Assembly: GCF_002797435.1 (NCBI RefSeq)
Contig: NZ_PGEN01000001.1
Location: forward strand, 3,718,501-3,782,500
Reading direction: 5' to 3'
Length of the DNA stretch: 64,000 nucleotides
DNA from: Sphingomonas koreensis
Lineage (GTDB): Bacteria > Pseudomonadota > Alphaproteobacteria > Sphingomonadales > Sphingomonadaceae
Shown: in pieces, positions 29,695 through 37,378 of the stretch
Layout of the letters: the number at the start of each line of letters is the position of its first letter
Position numbering within the stretch: the first letter of the stretch is position 1
Notes under the pieces: model-generated
The model's database searches: none
What the model was told of the DNA's origin: nothing
The model's input: only the letters and a program-made list of their open reading frames with translations
Program-made: the position numbers and the translations under genes

Positions 29695-30672
29695 TCAGGG
29701 GCGGCCGCGGCGTGAAGCTGCGGCCGCTTCGCATTTGCCGGACGCCGATCCGGCGAGCGGCGCGTAGAAAGGGTCCTTCCGTTCGATTCCGGCCCAGACT
29801 GGGTTGAGGGTGGCGAAGGTGGTGAAGGCCCGGCAAGCCCGATCCGTGTCGCCCATCGTCAGCGACAGGCGCGTGATCCGGCGCCAGATCCGGTCCCATC
29901 CCGGCCCAAGCAGTGCGGCCTTGGTCATGTAGCGCACGGTCTCTTCCTTGTTGCCCTTCCGCCACGCGCGTTCGGCGTCGATCATCGCATCGTTCGCGCG
30001 GCGCATGCCCAGCAGGCGCTCCAACTCGGTGATGGGCGCGGCGGCGGCGTCGACTCTGAAGTCGACATCCTGCCAGCCGCCCTCGATCGTGCGGACTAGT
30101 AGAGCGGCCGATAGGCGCCCGTTGGTCTGGCCGCCCGCTGCCTCTCCTGCCTGGATCGCCGCAAGCAGGCGCTCGGCGAGCGGTCCCTTCGTCTTCAGGA
30201 AGGAGTCGCGGATCGCGGTCAGCACGGCTTCGCCGGCAAGGCCGTTGCCCTGGACGCTGTAGCCCTGGCCGGTCAGCGTCCCGGACCAGCCCGACGCCAG
30301 CGCCTCCGTACCAGTATAGGCAACGCCCGGCGCGTTCAGCCGGACCACGCCGACCTGGCGATAGCCGATGTCCTGCCCCTCGAAATTCCCGTCCCCGTCC
30401 AGCAGCGCCTTCAGCGTCGCGTCCGCCGCCTGGCCTTGCGCCAGCAGTGCCAGCCCTTTGGGGCCATAGCTCGGGTTGGTCTCAAACTGGGTGGCGATCG
30501 CGCCCACCCCGGCCTGAGCATAGATGACGCTGGCCCCGACGGCGAGGTTGTTGGTCGCCACCGCGGCGCCGCATGCCCGTGTTTCGTCGCAGGCGATGAT
30601 CGAAAAGGTTGCCGACGCCTTGGCAGGCAGAAGCAGTAGCCCCAAGCTTGCCAGTATCAGACCCGATTTCAT
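29695..30672 (-). CDS. DUF1028 family exported protein
   Basis: A 325-residue protein with a signal peptide (GLILASLGLLLLPAKASATFS). The DUF1028 Ntn-hydrolase-like domain follows: FSIIACDETRACGAAVATNNLAVGAS, QTNGRLSAALLV and DVDFRVD. In this family Thr or Ser follows the start of the mature chain, suggesting a hydrolase, but the substrate is unknown. A helical repeat-like tail (about residues 215-300) follows. GGGGAGG lies 9 bases before the ATG at 30672, which is preferred over the ATG at 30681. It converges with katG. Confidence 0.82.
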   Translation of the reverse strand: MKSGLILASLGLLLLPAKASATFSIIACDETRACGAAVATNNLAVGASVIYAQAGVGAIATQFETNPSYGPKGLALLAQGQAADATLKALLDGDGNFEGQDIGYRQVGVVRLNAPGVAYTGTEALASGWSGTLTGQGYSVQGNGLAGEAVLTAIRDSFLKTKGPLAERLLAAIQAGEAAGGQTNGRLSAALLVRTIEGGWQDVDFRVDAAAAPITELERLLGMRRANDAMIDAERAWRKGNKEETVRYMTKAALLGPGWDRIWRRITRLSLTMGDTDRACRAFTTFATLNPVWAGIERKDPFYAPLAGSASGKCEAAAASRRGRP

Positions 30673-30816
30673 TCCCGGCATCCTCCCCTTGGCGAACCGC
30701 AAACTTGCCTTGACGCGGCGTTATTCCGCTACGGTGCGAAAGCAAAGCGGGTATTGCGAACGGCACAGGACATGTCGGGGATGACGGCTGGCGCGGGTTG
30801 GCGCTAACAAGACCGC

Positions 30817-31179
30817 ATGACCGACCCGCGCGACTCCACCCTGACCCTCAACCCCAAATATGATGCCAACGGCCTCATCACCGCCGTCGCCACCGACGTC
30901 GCGACCGGCGAACTGCTCATGCTCGCGCATATGAATGCCGATGCGCTGGCGAAGACGCTGGAGAGCGGGGAGGCGTGGTTCTGGTCGCGCAGCAAGGGGC
31001 GGCTGTGGAAGAAGGGCGAAAGCTCCGGCAACGTCCTGCGCGTGGTCGAGGCGCGGATCGACTGCGATCAGGATGCGCTGTGGCTTAAGGTCGATGCTGC
31101 TGGTCCCGCCTGTCACACCGGCGAGCGCAGCTGCTTCTTCCGGCGGATCGAGAGCGGCGCGCTGGTGCGCGACGCATGA
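30817..31179 (+). CDS. hisI: Phosphoribosyl-AMP cyclohydrolase
   Basis: A 120-residue HisI, opening the adenine ring of PR-AMP in histidine synthesis. Conserved segments are [37 protein letters not shown] and the metal-binding [11 protein letters not shown] and CHTGERSCF. It is the stand-alone form without the HisE domain, as usual in alphaproteobacteria. The other his genes are not in this window. The stop overlaps the start of a lipoprotein gene (ATGA). Confidence 0.95.
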   Translation: MTDPRDSTLTLNPKYDANGLITAVATDVATGELLMLAHMNADALAKTLESGEAWFWSRSKGRLWKKGESSGNVLRVVEARIDCDQDALWLKVDAAGPACHTGERSCFFRRIESGALVRDA

Positions 31180-31676
31180 GGCTTGCGGTTGCGGCGCTGT
31201 TCCTCCTTGCCGCCTGCTCGGGTGGCGGGCACGGGAATCAGTCCGCCACGCCCCAGGACCTCGAGTCCGCTGCGATCGAACGCGGCCTCGTCCGCGATCC
31301 GGCGGAGACCGATCTGACCGGCCTCTACGCGCGCGATACCGACCGGGTCTGTGTCGTCCGGAAGGGCGACAGCTACCGCATCGGCGCGTTCGTCGACTAT
31401 GGCGATGGCCTGTCGTGCACCGGCACCGGCGCCGTCACGCGATCAGGTGAGACGCTGGCGGTGACGCTCACCGGCAAGAACGGCGTCAGCTGCTCCTTCG
31501 ACGCCCGCTTCGATGGCGAACATATCCGCTTCCCCGCGACGGTGCCGCCCGAATGCGCCAAATTCTGCGGCCCACGCGCGTCCTTCGCCGCGCTGGATGC
31601 CGAACGGCTGAGCGGATCGGCGGCCGAAGCACGGGCATTGCGCAGCGCCGAAGGAAAGCGGCTTTGCGACGATTGA
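31176..31676 (+). CDS. Hypothetical lipoprotein
   Basis: A 166-residue predicted lipoprotein: [14 protein letters not shown] has a clear lipobox with Cys near residue 14. The mature part is about 150 residues with six Cys (in RVCVV, LSCTG, VSCSF, ECAKFCG, LCDD), suggesting disulfides in the periplasm. No named family is recognised. The start is in the ATGA overlap with hisI. Confidence 0.75.
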   Translation: MRLAVAALFLLAACSGGGHGNQSATPQDLESAAIERGLVRDPAETDLTGLYARDTDRVCVVRKGDSYRIGAFVDYGDGLSCTGTGAVTRSGETLAVTLTGKNGVSCSFDARFDGEHIRFPATVPPECAKFCGPRASFAALDAERLSGSAAEARALRSAEGKRLCDD

Positions 31677-31707
31677 CGTTAACGTAAGGCTGGCGTAGAT
31701 CGGCTTC

Positions 31708-32139
31708 ATGGCAACGACCATGAAGCATGTCGCCAGCTTCGCTCCGACCGAAGCCCGGCCTGACAAGGAGAGCTTCTCGATCTCGGACCTGTGCGCCGAG
31801 TTCGAGGTGACGGCGCGAGCATTGCGCTTCTACGAGGATGAGGGGCTGATCGGGCCCGAGCGACGCGGCCTTGCCCGCATCTACTCGCACCGCGATCGCG
31901 CGCGACTCGCCTGGATCCTGCGCGGCAAGCGCGTCGGCTTCAGCCTCGCCGAGATCCGCGAGATGATCGACCTCTACGACGTCGGCGACGGCCGCAAGAC
32001 CCAGCATCAGGTGACGCTCGACAAGTGCCGCGCGCGCATCGAGCTTCTCGAGCGCCAGAAGGTCGATATCGACGCGCACATCGCCGAACTCGAAGATTTC
32101 GTCGCGGTCCTCGAAGGCCGCGCACAACCCGCGAAATAA
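31708..32139 (+). CDS. MerR family transcriptional regulator
   Basis: A 143-residue MerR protein. The winged helix (FSISDLCAEFEVTARALRFYEDEGLIGP and RIYSHRDRARL) is followed by a dimerisation coiled coil (LDKCRARIELLERQKVDIDAHIAELEDFV). No metal-binding Cys pair is present at the C-terminus, so it is not a metal sensor. It lies 16 bp before an acyl-CoA dehydrogenase gene. By analogy with LiuR-type regulators it may control acyl-CoA or branched-chain degradation, which is inference. Confidence 0.85.
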   Translation: MATTMKHVASFAPTEARPDKESFSISDLCAEFEVTARALRFYEDEGLIGPERRGLARIYSHRDRARLAWILRGKRVGFSLAEIREMIDLYDVGDGRKTQHQVTLDKCRARIELLERQKVDIDAHIAELEDFVAVLEGRAQPAK

Positions 32140-32155
32140 GAACAGGAACAGAGAG

Positions 32156-33961
32156 ATGCCGCAATATACGCCCCCCGTGCGCGATACCCGTTTCGTGCTC
32201 GATCACGTCCTGAAGATCGATCGCTACGCCAACCTTCCCGGTTTCGCCGCCGCGACCCCCGATGTGGTCAGCGCGGTGCTGGAAGAGGGCGGCAAGTTCG
32301 TCGCTGAGGTGCTGTTCCCGATCAACCTTTCGGGCGACCAGCAGGGCTGCAAGCGCAACCCCGACGGAAGCGTCACCACGCCGGACGGGTTCAAGGAAGC
32401 CTATGCCCAGTTCGTCGAGAGCGGCTGGGGCACGCTCTCCGCGCCCGTGGAATTCGGCGGGCAGGGCATGCCGCACGTCGTCTCGACCGCGTTTCAGGAG
32501 TTCATGATCAGCTCGAACATGGCCTTCGCCATGTATCCGGGCCTCACCCATGGCGCGATCGCGTCGCTGCTGGTCAAGGGTAGCCCCGAACAGCAGGCCA
32601 AATACGTCCCCAAGATGATCTCGGGCGAATGGGGCGGCACGATGAACCTGACCGAGCCGCAGTGCGGCACCGATCTCGGCCTCATCAAGACCCGTGCCGA
32701 GCCGAACGCCGATGGCAGCTGGTCGATCACCGGCACCAAGATCTTCATCTCGGCCGGCGAACATGACCTGACGAGCAACATCATTCACCTCGTACTGGCC
32801 AAGACACCCGGCGCTCCGGAGAGCAGCAAGGGTATTTCGCTGTTCGTGGTGCCCAAGTTCATCGTGAACGACGACGGCTCGCTAGGCGATCGCAACGCCG
32901 TGTCGTGCGGCTCGATCGAGCACAAGATGGGCATCCACGGCAACTCGACCTGCGTCATGAACTATGACGGCGCCACGGGCTGGCTGGTCGGTGAGGAAAT
33001 GAAGGGCCTCGCCGCAATGTTCATCATGATGAACGCCGCGCGTCTCGGCGTCGGGCTTCAGGGCCTGGGCATCGGCGAGGTCGCCTATCAGAACGCCGTC
33101 CAATATGCCGGCGACCGGCGCCAGGGCCGCGCGCTCACCGGCGCGCAGGACCCGGAGGAGAAGGCCGATACGCTGTTCGTTCATCCCGACGTCCGCCGCA
33201 TGCTGATGGAAGCCAAGGCGATGACCGAGGGGCTGCGCGCGCTGTGCCTGTGGGGTGGCCTCCAGGTCGATCTCGCTCATCTCGCCGCGACCGAGGAAGA
33301 ACGGCAGCTCGCCGACGACCTTGTTGGCCTGCTTACCCCGGTGATCAAGGGCGTCGGCACCGATGCCGGCTACAAGATCGCGACCGACGCGCAGCAAGTC
33401 TATGGCGGCCATGGCTACATCGCCGAATGGGGCATGGAGCAATATGTCCGCGATGCCCGTATCGCGATGATCTATGAAGGCACCAACGGCGTGCAGGCGA
33501 TGGATCTGGTCGGCCGCAAGCTTGCCCAGAATGGCGGTCGCGCGATCCAGACCTTCTTCAAGGTGGTCGGTGAGGAAATCGCCGCCGCCAAGGGCAAGCC
33601 CGAACTCGCAAGCTTCGCCGAAGCATTGGAAAAGGCGAATGGCCAGCTTCAGGCCGCGACCATGTGGTTCATGGCCAACGGGATGCAGAACCCCAATCAG
33701 GTCGGCGCCGGTGCCTACAGCTACATGCAGCTCACCGGCATCGTCGCCATTGGCCTGATGTGGCTGCGCATGGCCGACGCCGCGGTCACCGCGCTCGCCT
33801 CGGGCGAAGCGGAGGACAAGGCGTTCCTCGAAGCCAAGCTCGTCACCGCGCGTTTCTATGCCGAGCGGATCATGCCTGACGCCGGCGCGCTGCGGCGGAA
33901 GATCGAGGGCGGTTCGGAGACCATCATGGCGCTCCCGCCCGAGATGTTCCGCGCGGCGTAA
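32156..33961 (+). CDS. Acyl-CoA dehydrogenase
   Basis: A 601-residue FAD enzyme of the long acyl-CoA dehydrogenase type with an extra C-terminal domain. The middle domain has GTMNLTEPQCGTDLG (FAD/substrate binding) and GTKIFISAGEHD. The C-terminal helical domain carries AARLGVGLQGLGIGEVAYQNA and the catalytic Glu region IAMIYEGTNGVQAMDLVGRK. It oxidises an acyl-CoA to the enoyl-CoA; chain specificity is unknown. It follows a MerR regulator and ends before a hairpin at 33972-34000. Confidence 0.92.
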   Translation: MPQYTPPVRDTRFVLDHVLKIDRYANLPGFAAATPDVVSAVLEEGGKFVAEVLFPINLSGDQQGCKRNPDGSVTTPDGFKEAYAQFVESGWGTLSAPVEFGGQGMPHVVSTAFQEFMISSNMAFAMYPGLTHGAIASLLVKGSPEQQAKYVPKMISGEWGGTMNLTEPQCGTDLGLIKTRAEPNADGSWSITGTKIFISAGEHDLTSNIIHLVLAKTPGAPESSKGISLFVVPKFIVNDDGSLGDRNAVSCGSIEHKMGIHGNSTCVMNYDGATGWLVGEEMKGLAAMFIMMNAARLGVGLQGLGIGEVAYQNAVQYAGDRRQGRALTGAQDPEEKADTLFVHPDVRRMLMEAKAMTEGLRALCLWGGLQVDLAHLAATEEERQLADDLVGLLTPVIKGVGTDAGYKIATDAQQVYGGHGYIAEWGMEQYVRDARIAMIYEGTNGVQAMDLVGRKLAQNGGRAIQTFFKVVGEEIAAAKGKPELASFAEALEKANGQLQAATMWFMANGMQNPNQVGAGAYSYMQLTGIVAIGLMWLRMADAAVTALASGEAEDKAFLEAKLVTARFYAERIMPDAGALRRKIEGGSETIMALPPEMFRAA

Positions 33962-33971
33962 TCGCCTGTAG

Positions 33972-34000
33972 CGCCGTCAGCCCGAAACGGGCTGACGGCG
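33972..34000. terminator. Hairpin between acyl-CoA dehydrogenase and doxX
   Basis: A perfect 13-bp stem (33972-33984 with 33988-34000) with an AAA loop. It overlaps the last codons and stop of the convergent doxX gene. There is no T-tract, so it may be a roadblock type or a Rho-assisted site. Confidence 0.55.
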
Positions 34001-34426
34001 GGCAAACAGCGCATCGATACTGAGTGTTCCGCCGCCGCGTGCGACCAGCGGCAACAGGATCGCGGCCCAGCTCAGATGCGTCGGCCAGGCGTCGGGATAG
34101 ACGAAGATCTGGATCGTCGCCGTCATGACGAGCAACGCCAGCGCTGATATCCGCGTGCCCAGCCCCAGTACCAGCAGTACCGGGAACAGATGCTCGGACC
34201 AGGTCGCCGCGACCGCGGCGACATTCGGCGGGATCAGTGGCAGCGCATATTCGCTCTCGAATAGCGCATAAGTGGAGTCGGTTAGGGTCAGCAGACCCTC
34301 GACCTTGGTCCGGCCCGACAGGAAGAAGACCGCGGCAATGCCCAGCCGCGCAATCAGCAGCAACAGGGCGTCGGGCAACAGCACCGATGCGAGCCGCGCG
34401 AAGCGGCGATAGAGCGAGATCATCAT
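33977..34426 (-). CDS. DoxX family membrane protein (bufferin operon)
   Basis: A 149-residue integral membrane protein of the DoxX family with about four membrane segments ([67 protein letters not shown]). GRTKVEG and YALPLIPP are typical of the subgroup found beside DUF692/DUF2063 genes. It follows bufA1 on the same strand, past a GC-rich hairpin. Its role in bufferin maturation or membrane redox is unknown. GGAG precedes the ATG pair at 34426/34423. Confidence 0.85.
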   Translation of the reverse strand: MMISLYRRFARLASVLLPDALLLLIARLGIAAVFFLSGRTKVEGLLTLTDSTYALFESEYALPLIPPNVAAVAATWSEHLFPVLLVLGLGTRISALALLVMTATIQIFVYPDAWPTHLSWAAILLPLVARGGGTLSIDALFARRQPVSG

Positions 34427-34438
34427 CGTCTCCGGCTG

Positions 34439-34464
34439 GCCCGGCCGGTGGTGTCCGGCCGGGC
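34439..34464 (-). terminator. GC-rich intercistronic hairpin between bufA1 and doxX
   Basis: A perfect 10-bp stem (34439-34448 with 34455-34464) with a 6-base loop lies just after bufA1. It lacks a U-tract. It may protect bufA1 mRNA from 3' decay or partly terminate, giving more precursor than DoxX. The bufA2-bufB gap has a matching element. Confidence 0.55.
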
Positions 34465-34470
34465 GCGGGT

Positions 34471-34752
34471 TCAGGCCTTGGGGGTCAGCGAACCCTTGCC
34501 CTTGGGGGTCTGGATCGTGGTGCAAGTGCCGGCCTTGACCAGCTTCCAGGCATTGCCCTGATAATCGACCTTGGACGTGCCGGCGCAGCTGGTGCCGGGG
34601 CCCGCCGCACAGTCGTTCTTGCCCGCCAGTGAAACGCCATAGCATTTCTCCATCTTGGGCTTGGTCTGGGCCGATGCCGTCCCGGTAAGGGCTGCGCCGC
34701 CAAGGGTGGCGAGGGCGAGGCCGGCGGCCAGCGTGGCATGAGTCGAACGCAT
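34471..34752 (-). CDS. bufA1: Bufferin-type precursor BufA1 (DUF2282)
   Basis: A 93-residue precursor. Residues 1-28 are a Sec signal peptide ([21 protein letters not shown]). The mature peptide carries four cysteines (37, 48, 56, 77) in [30 protein letters not shown] and GTC, the DUF2282 pattern. In bufferins, BufB and BufC convert Cys into 5-thiooxazole and the exported product binds copper in the periplasm. No bufBC follows it on its own strand. It is transcribed away from the sigma gene from a GTAACC-N16-CGAA promoter at 34859-34884. Confidence 0.88.
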   Translation of the reverse strand: MRSTHATLAAGLALATLGGAALTGTASAQTKPKMEKCYGVSLAGKNDCAAGPGTSCAGTSKVDYQGNAWKLVKAGTCTTIQTPKGKGSLTPKA

Positions 34753-34782
34753 TCATTGTCCTTTCGATCGGGAACCTCCGGT

Positions 34783-34814
34783 GCGCGGCCCGGTACAGGG
34801 GCGCCGGGCCGCGC
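34783..34814 (-). other. Hairpin in the bufA1 leader
   Basis: A perfect 11-bp stem (34783-34793 with 34804-34814) with a 10-base loop lies in the roughly 100-nt 5' leader of bufA1. It could affect mRNA stability or translation. No function is established. Confidence 0.45.
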
Positions 34815-34858
34815 GGTGATCCGGGGAGGAGGCGGGGTGCCCGGGTCACATGACCAGG

Positions 34859-34884
34859 TTCGCGCGCACTCCTGTCGCGGTTAC
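34859..34884 (-). promoter_or_regulatory. SigF-type ECF promoter of bufA1-doxX
   Basis: On the minus strand, GTAACC (34879-34884) is followed by 16 bases and CGAA (34859-34862). This matches the motif I recall for Caulobacter SigF promoters. It lies about 107 bp upstream of the bufA1 ATG. Confidence 0.8.
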
Positions 34885-34916
34885 AAATGCTTTGGGAAAT
34901 TTCGCTGCGAACGGGT

Positions 34917-34942
34917 GTAACCTTCTCCCCGGCTACGCCGAA
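34917..34942 (+). promoter_or_regulatory. SigF-type ECF promoter of the sigma factor operon
   Basis: GTAACC (34917-34922), 16 bases, CGAA (34939-34942), divergent from the bufA1 promoter with 32 bp between the two -35 boxes. The ribosome binding site is at 34951, so the leader is short. The motif implies the sigma factor drives its own operon. Confidence 0.8.
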
Positions 34943-34961
34943 CTCCGGTCGAGGAGCATGC

Positions 34962-35498
34962 ATGCGGGCGAACGAAGACGCGTTGCGCGAGCTGATGGTC
35001 GCGGGGCTTGGGGGTGACGCCACGGCGCACGCGGCGCTGCTCGGCGTGCTCGTCCCGCTGCTGCGGGGCTTCTACCGGCGCCGCGCCAGCGGCTCGGACG
35101 ACGATATCGAGGATCTGGTGCAGGAAACGCTGATTGCGGTGCATGTGCGCCGCGCAACCTATGACCCATGCCGCGCCTTCACCGCGTGGCTGTTCGCGAT
35201 CGCGCGCTACAAGATGATCGACCATTTCCGCCGCAACCGCCGCCTCCGCCCGATCGAGGGACTGGAAGAAGTGCTGGTCGCCGAGGATTTCGAAAGCGTC
35301 ACGGCAGCTCGGATCGATATCGATGACTTGCTCGATAGCCTGCCCGCCAAACAGGCGGGGCTGATCCGCGCGACCCGCATCGACGGGTTCAGCGTTGCGG
35401 AGGCCGCGACGGCGGGCGGGTTCGGCGAGTCCGACGTCAAGGTCTCGGTGCATCGCGGGTTGAAGGCGCTCGCGGCGCGGATACAGGGGAGGGCATGA
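34962..35498 (+). CDS. sigF: ECF sigma factor, SigF-type (bufferin regulon)
   Basis: A 178-residue ECF sigma factor. Region 2 includes [21 protein letters not shown] and [19 protein letters not shown]; region 4 has [23 protein letters not shown] and the DNA-contacting [13 protein letters not shown]. The ATG at 34962 follows GAGGAG; the longer frame starting at 34887 would read through the promoter. It overlaps a DUF1109 anti-sigma gene and precedes bufferin genes, as sigF-nrsF does in Caulobacter, where this pair responds to copper and other heavy metals. The symbol is by context and promoter match. Confidence 0.87.
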   Translation: MRANEDALRELMVAGLGGDATAHAALLGVLVPLLRGFYRRRASGSDDDIEDLVQETLIAVHVRRATYDPCRAFTAWLFAIARYKMIDHFRRNRRLRPIEGLEEVLVAEDFESVTAARIDIDDLLDSLPAKQAGLIRATRIDGFSVAEAATAGGFGESDVKVSVHRGLKALAARIQGRA

Positions 35499-36139
35499 TG
35501 GATACGGGCGATCTCATCCGCCGCCTCTCGGGCGACGTGCCTCCGGTCCGCCGAAATGCGGTCGGCCGCCGGCTGGCGGTCGGCCTGCTGCTCGGTGCGC
35601 TGGTGTCGGCGGTCTGCGCGCTGCTGTTGCTCGGGATTCGTCCCGATCTGATGCTGGCGATGCGCGGGATCAGCTTCTGGATGAAATGGGGCTACACCAT
35701 TTCGTTGACGGTCATCGCGTTCGTCCTCGCCGTTCAGCTCGCTCGCCCGGACAGCAACATGCTCCGCTGGCGCTGGCTGCTCGTCGTCCCGGTGGTGCCG
35801 CTGGCCGTGATGGGCGCGATGGAAATGAGCCGGGTCCCGACCAGCCACTGGCTCCACATGCTGCTCGGGCATAGTTGGGCGAGCTGCCCATGGCATGTCC
35901 TCCTGCTCGCCATCCCGATCTTTGTCGGTCTGCTCTGGTCGTTCCGCCGGCTGGCGCCCACCCGGCTCCGCGCGGCGGGGGCGGCGGCGGGGCTGGCTGC
36001 GGGGGCGTTCTCGGCGACCATCTACTGTCTCCACTGCCCCGAAGTGTCGGCGGTGTTCGTGCTCACCTGGTATTCGCTCGGCATCCTGCTCGCTTCGGCG
36101 CTCGGCGCGCTGGTCGGACCGCGCCTGCTGCGCTGGTAA
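35495..36139 (+). CDS. nrsF: DUF1109 (NrsF-type) membrane anti-sigma factor
   Basis: A 214-residue polytopic protein with about six membrane helices (LAVGLLLGALVSAVCALLLL, YTISLTVIAFVLAVQL, WLLVVPVVPLAVMGAM, HVLLLAIPIFVGLLWSF and two more). The DUF1109 family includes NrsF, which holds ECF SigF at the membrane until metal stress. Cys are at 41, 131 (SCPWH), 178 and 181 (CLHCPE); I recall that conserved NrsF cysteines are required for the metal response. The first ATG overlaps the sigma factor stop by 4 bases. An inverted repeat follows at 36143-36169. Confidence 0.87.
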   Translation: MMDTGDLIRRLSGDVPPVRRNAVGRRLAVGLLLGALVSAVCALLLLGIRPDLMLAMRGISFWMKWGYTISLTVIAFVLAVQLARPDSNMLRWRWLLVVPVVPLAVMGAMEMSRVPTSHWLHMLLGHSWASCPWHVLLLAIPIFVGLLWSFRRLAPTRLRAAGAAAGLAAGAFSATIYCLHCPEVSAVFVLTWYSLGILLASALGALVGPRLLRW

Positions 36140-36142
36140 ATT

Positions 36143-36169
36143 CCGCCCCGGTTGTAACCGCCGGGGCGG
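36143..36169 (+). other. Inverted repeat overlapping the bufA2 -35 element
   Basis: Perfect 9-bp arms CCGCCCCGG (36143-36151) and CCGGGGCGG (36161-36169) flank the GTAACC of the bufA2 promoter. It lies 4 bases past the nrsF stop. It could act as a terminator for sigF-nrsF or as an operator. Confidence 0.5.
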
Positions 36170-36179
36170 CGGCGCCGAA
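36154..36179 (+). promoter_or_regulatory. SigF-type ECF promoter of bufA2-bufB-bufC
   Basis: GTAACC (36154-36159), 16 bases, CGAA (36176-36179), 45 bases before the bufA2 ATG. The same motif and spacing occur upstream of bufA1 and the sigma gene. It gives the precursor and its modification enzymes their own promoter inside the operon. Confidence 0.8.
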
Positions 36180-36224
36180 TTGGGGGAAGCCAATCCGGCT
36201 CTATCCAATTCTGGAGACATTCCC

Positions 36225-36494
36225 ATGATTATCCTTCGCACCGGCGCCAGCGTTGCCGCTTCTGCCGCCGTCGTCGCGCTTGCCGCCATGCCCTCGGTCG
36301 CCGTGGCCAAGGAAAAGGCGGGCGCTGCCAAGACCGTCCATTGCTACGGCATCAACACCTGCAAGGGCACCTCGGACTGCAAGACAGCGAGCAACGAATG
36401 CCGCGGCCAGAACAGCTGCAAGGGCCAGGGCTTCAAGTCGCTGACGGTCAAGGCGTGCAAGGCCGCCGGCGGCAGCCTTACCGAGACCAACTGA
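36225..36494 (+). CDS. bufA2: Bufferin-type precursor BufA2
   Basis: An 89-residue precursor of the BufA2 type. Residues 1-28 are a signal peptide (ASVAASAAVVALAAMPSVAVA). The mature part has six Cys (40, 46, 52, 59, 65, 78) in repeated patterns: HCYGINTCKGTSDCK, then NECRGQNSCKGQGF, and a final KAC. The near-duplicated CXGXNXCKG units differ clearly from BufA1. GGAG lies 9 bases before the ATG. It directly precedes bufB and bufC, its presumed modification enzymes. Confidence 0.87.
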   Translation: MIILRTGASVAASAAVVALAAMPSVAVAKEKAGAAKTVHCYGINTCKGTSDCKTASNECRGQNSCKGQGFKSLTVKACKAAGGSLTETN

Positions 36495-36500
36495 TCCCGC

Positions 36501-36530
36501 GCCGGCCCGGTGAATGCCTGCCGGGCCGGC
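36501..36530 (+). terminator. GC-rich intercistronic hairpin between bufA2 and bufB
   Basis: A perfect 10-bp stem (36501-36510 with 36521-36530) with a 10-base loop, 6 bases past the bufA2 stop and 17 before the bufB ATG. No U-tract. The position mirrors the hairpin after bufA1 and would favour more precursor than enzyme. Confidence 0.55.
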
Positions 36531-36547
36531 CAGTTCAGGAAACCAAG

Positions 36548-37378
36548 ATGCCGCTCTCCCGCCATGCCTTCGGCCTCGGCCTGCGCAAGCCGCATTATGC
36601 CGAGTTCCTCGATCACCGTGTCGCCGTCGATTTCGTCGAGGTGATTTCCGAGAATTTCATGGTCGATGGTGGGCAGCCACGTCGGATATTGCGCGACGTC
36701 CGCTCGCGCTACCCGGTGGCGTTGCACGGCGTTTCGATGTCGATCGGTTCGGCCGACGGGCTCGATCCGGCCTATCTCGCCCGGCTTCGCGCGCTGGTGG
36801 ATGAGATCGACCCGCTGTTCGTCTCCGATCATCTGAGCTGGTCCCGGATCGATGGGTTCAACTCGCACGACTTGCTCCCGCTCCCCTATACGGTTGAAGC
36901 GCTCGATCTGGTTTGCGCCAATATCAGCCGGGCGCAGGATGCCCTGGGGCGCTCGATGCTGATCGAGAACCCATCGAGCTATCTCGACATCGCCCCTGCC
37001 GACATGACCGAATGGGAGTTTCTCGCGGCGATGTGCGTGCGTACCGGCTGCGAATTGCTGCTCGACGTGAACAATGTCTTCGTCAGCGCCATCAACCATG
37101 GCTTCGACCCGATCGCCTATCTCGACGGCGTGCCGCATGATCGGGTTCGCCAGATTCACCTCGCCGGCCACAGCCAGGGCGGCGAATTGCTGATCGACAC
37201 TCATGACCAGCCGGTCCCTGTCGCGGTTTGGGACCTCTACGCGCACGTCCTGCCGCGTCTCGGCCCGGTCGCGACGATGATCGAGCGTGACGATGCGATC
37301 CCGCCGCTGCACGAACTGCTCGCCGAACTGGGCGCCGCCCGCCGGATCGCGGCGGACGGGGCGCGGGCGGCGGCATGA
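36548..37378 (+). CDS. bufB: BufB: DUF692 multinuclear non-heme iron oxidative enzyme
   Basis: A 276-residue TIM-barrel enzyme of the MNIO (DUF692) family. Likely metal ligands are His60 (LHGVSM), Asp94/His95 (SDHLSW), Glu140/Asn141 (IENPSSY), Asp173 and Asn (DVNN), His184 (NHGF), His204/His208 (IHLAGH), Asp217/His219 (DTHDQPV) and Glu246 (MIERD). MNIOs use mixed-valent iron and O2 to convert peptide Cys into oxazolone or thiooxazole. The ATG at 36548 follows AGGAAACCAAG. An in-frame extension back to 36341 would overlap bufA2 and is rejected. It works with BufC, whose gene overlaps its end. Confidence 0.93.
   Translation: MPLSRHAFGLGLRKPHYAEFLDHRVAVDFVEVISENFMVDGGQPRRILRDVRSRYPVALHGVSMSIGSADGLDPAYLARLRALVDEIDPLFVSDHLSWSRIDGFNSHDLLPLPYTVEALDLVCANISRAQDALGRSMLIENPSSYLDIAPADMTEWEFLAAMCVRTGCELLLDVNNVFVSAINHGFDPIAYLDGVPHDRVRQIHLAGHSQGGELLIDTHDQPVPVAVWDLYAHVLPRLGPVATMIERDDAIPPLHELLAELGAARRIAADGARAAA

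Noticed and set aside
36341..36547. Longer N-terminus for BufB reaching back into bufA2
   Set aside because: The extension overlaps bufA2 out of frame and crosses the hairpin. DUF692 proteins start near MPLSRHAFGLGLR, and an ATG at 36548 with AGGAAAC fits.
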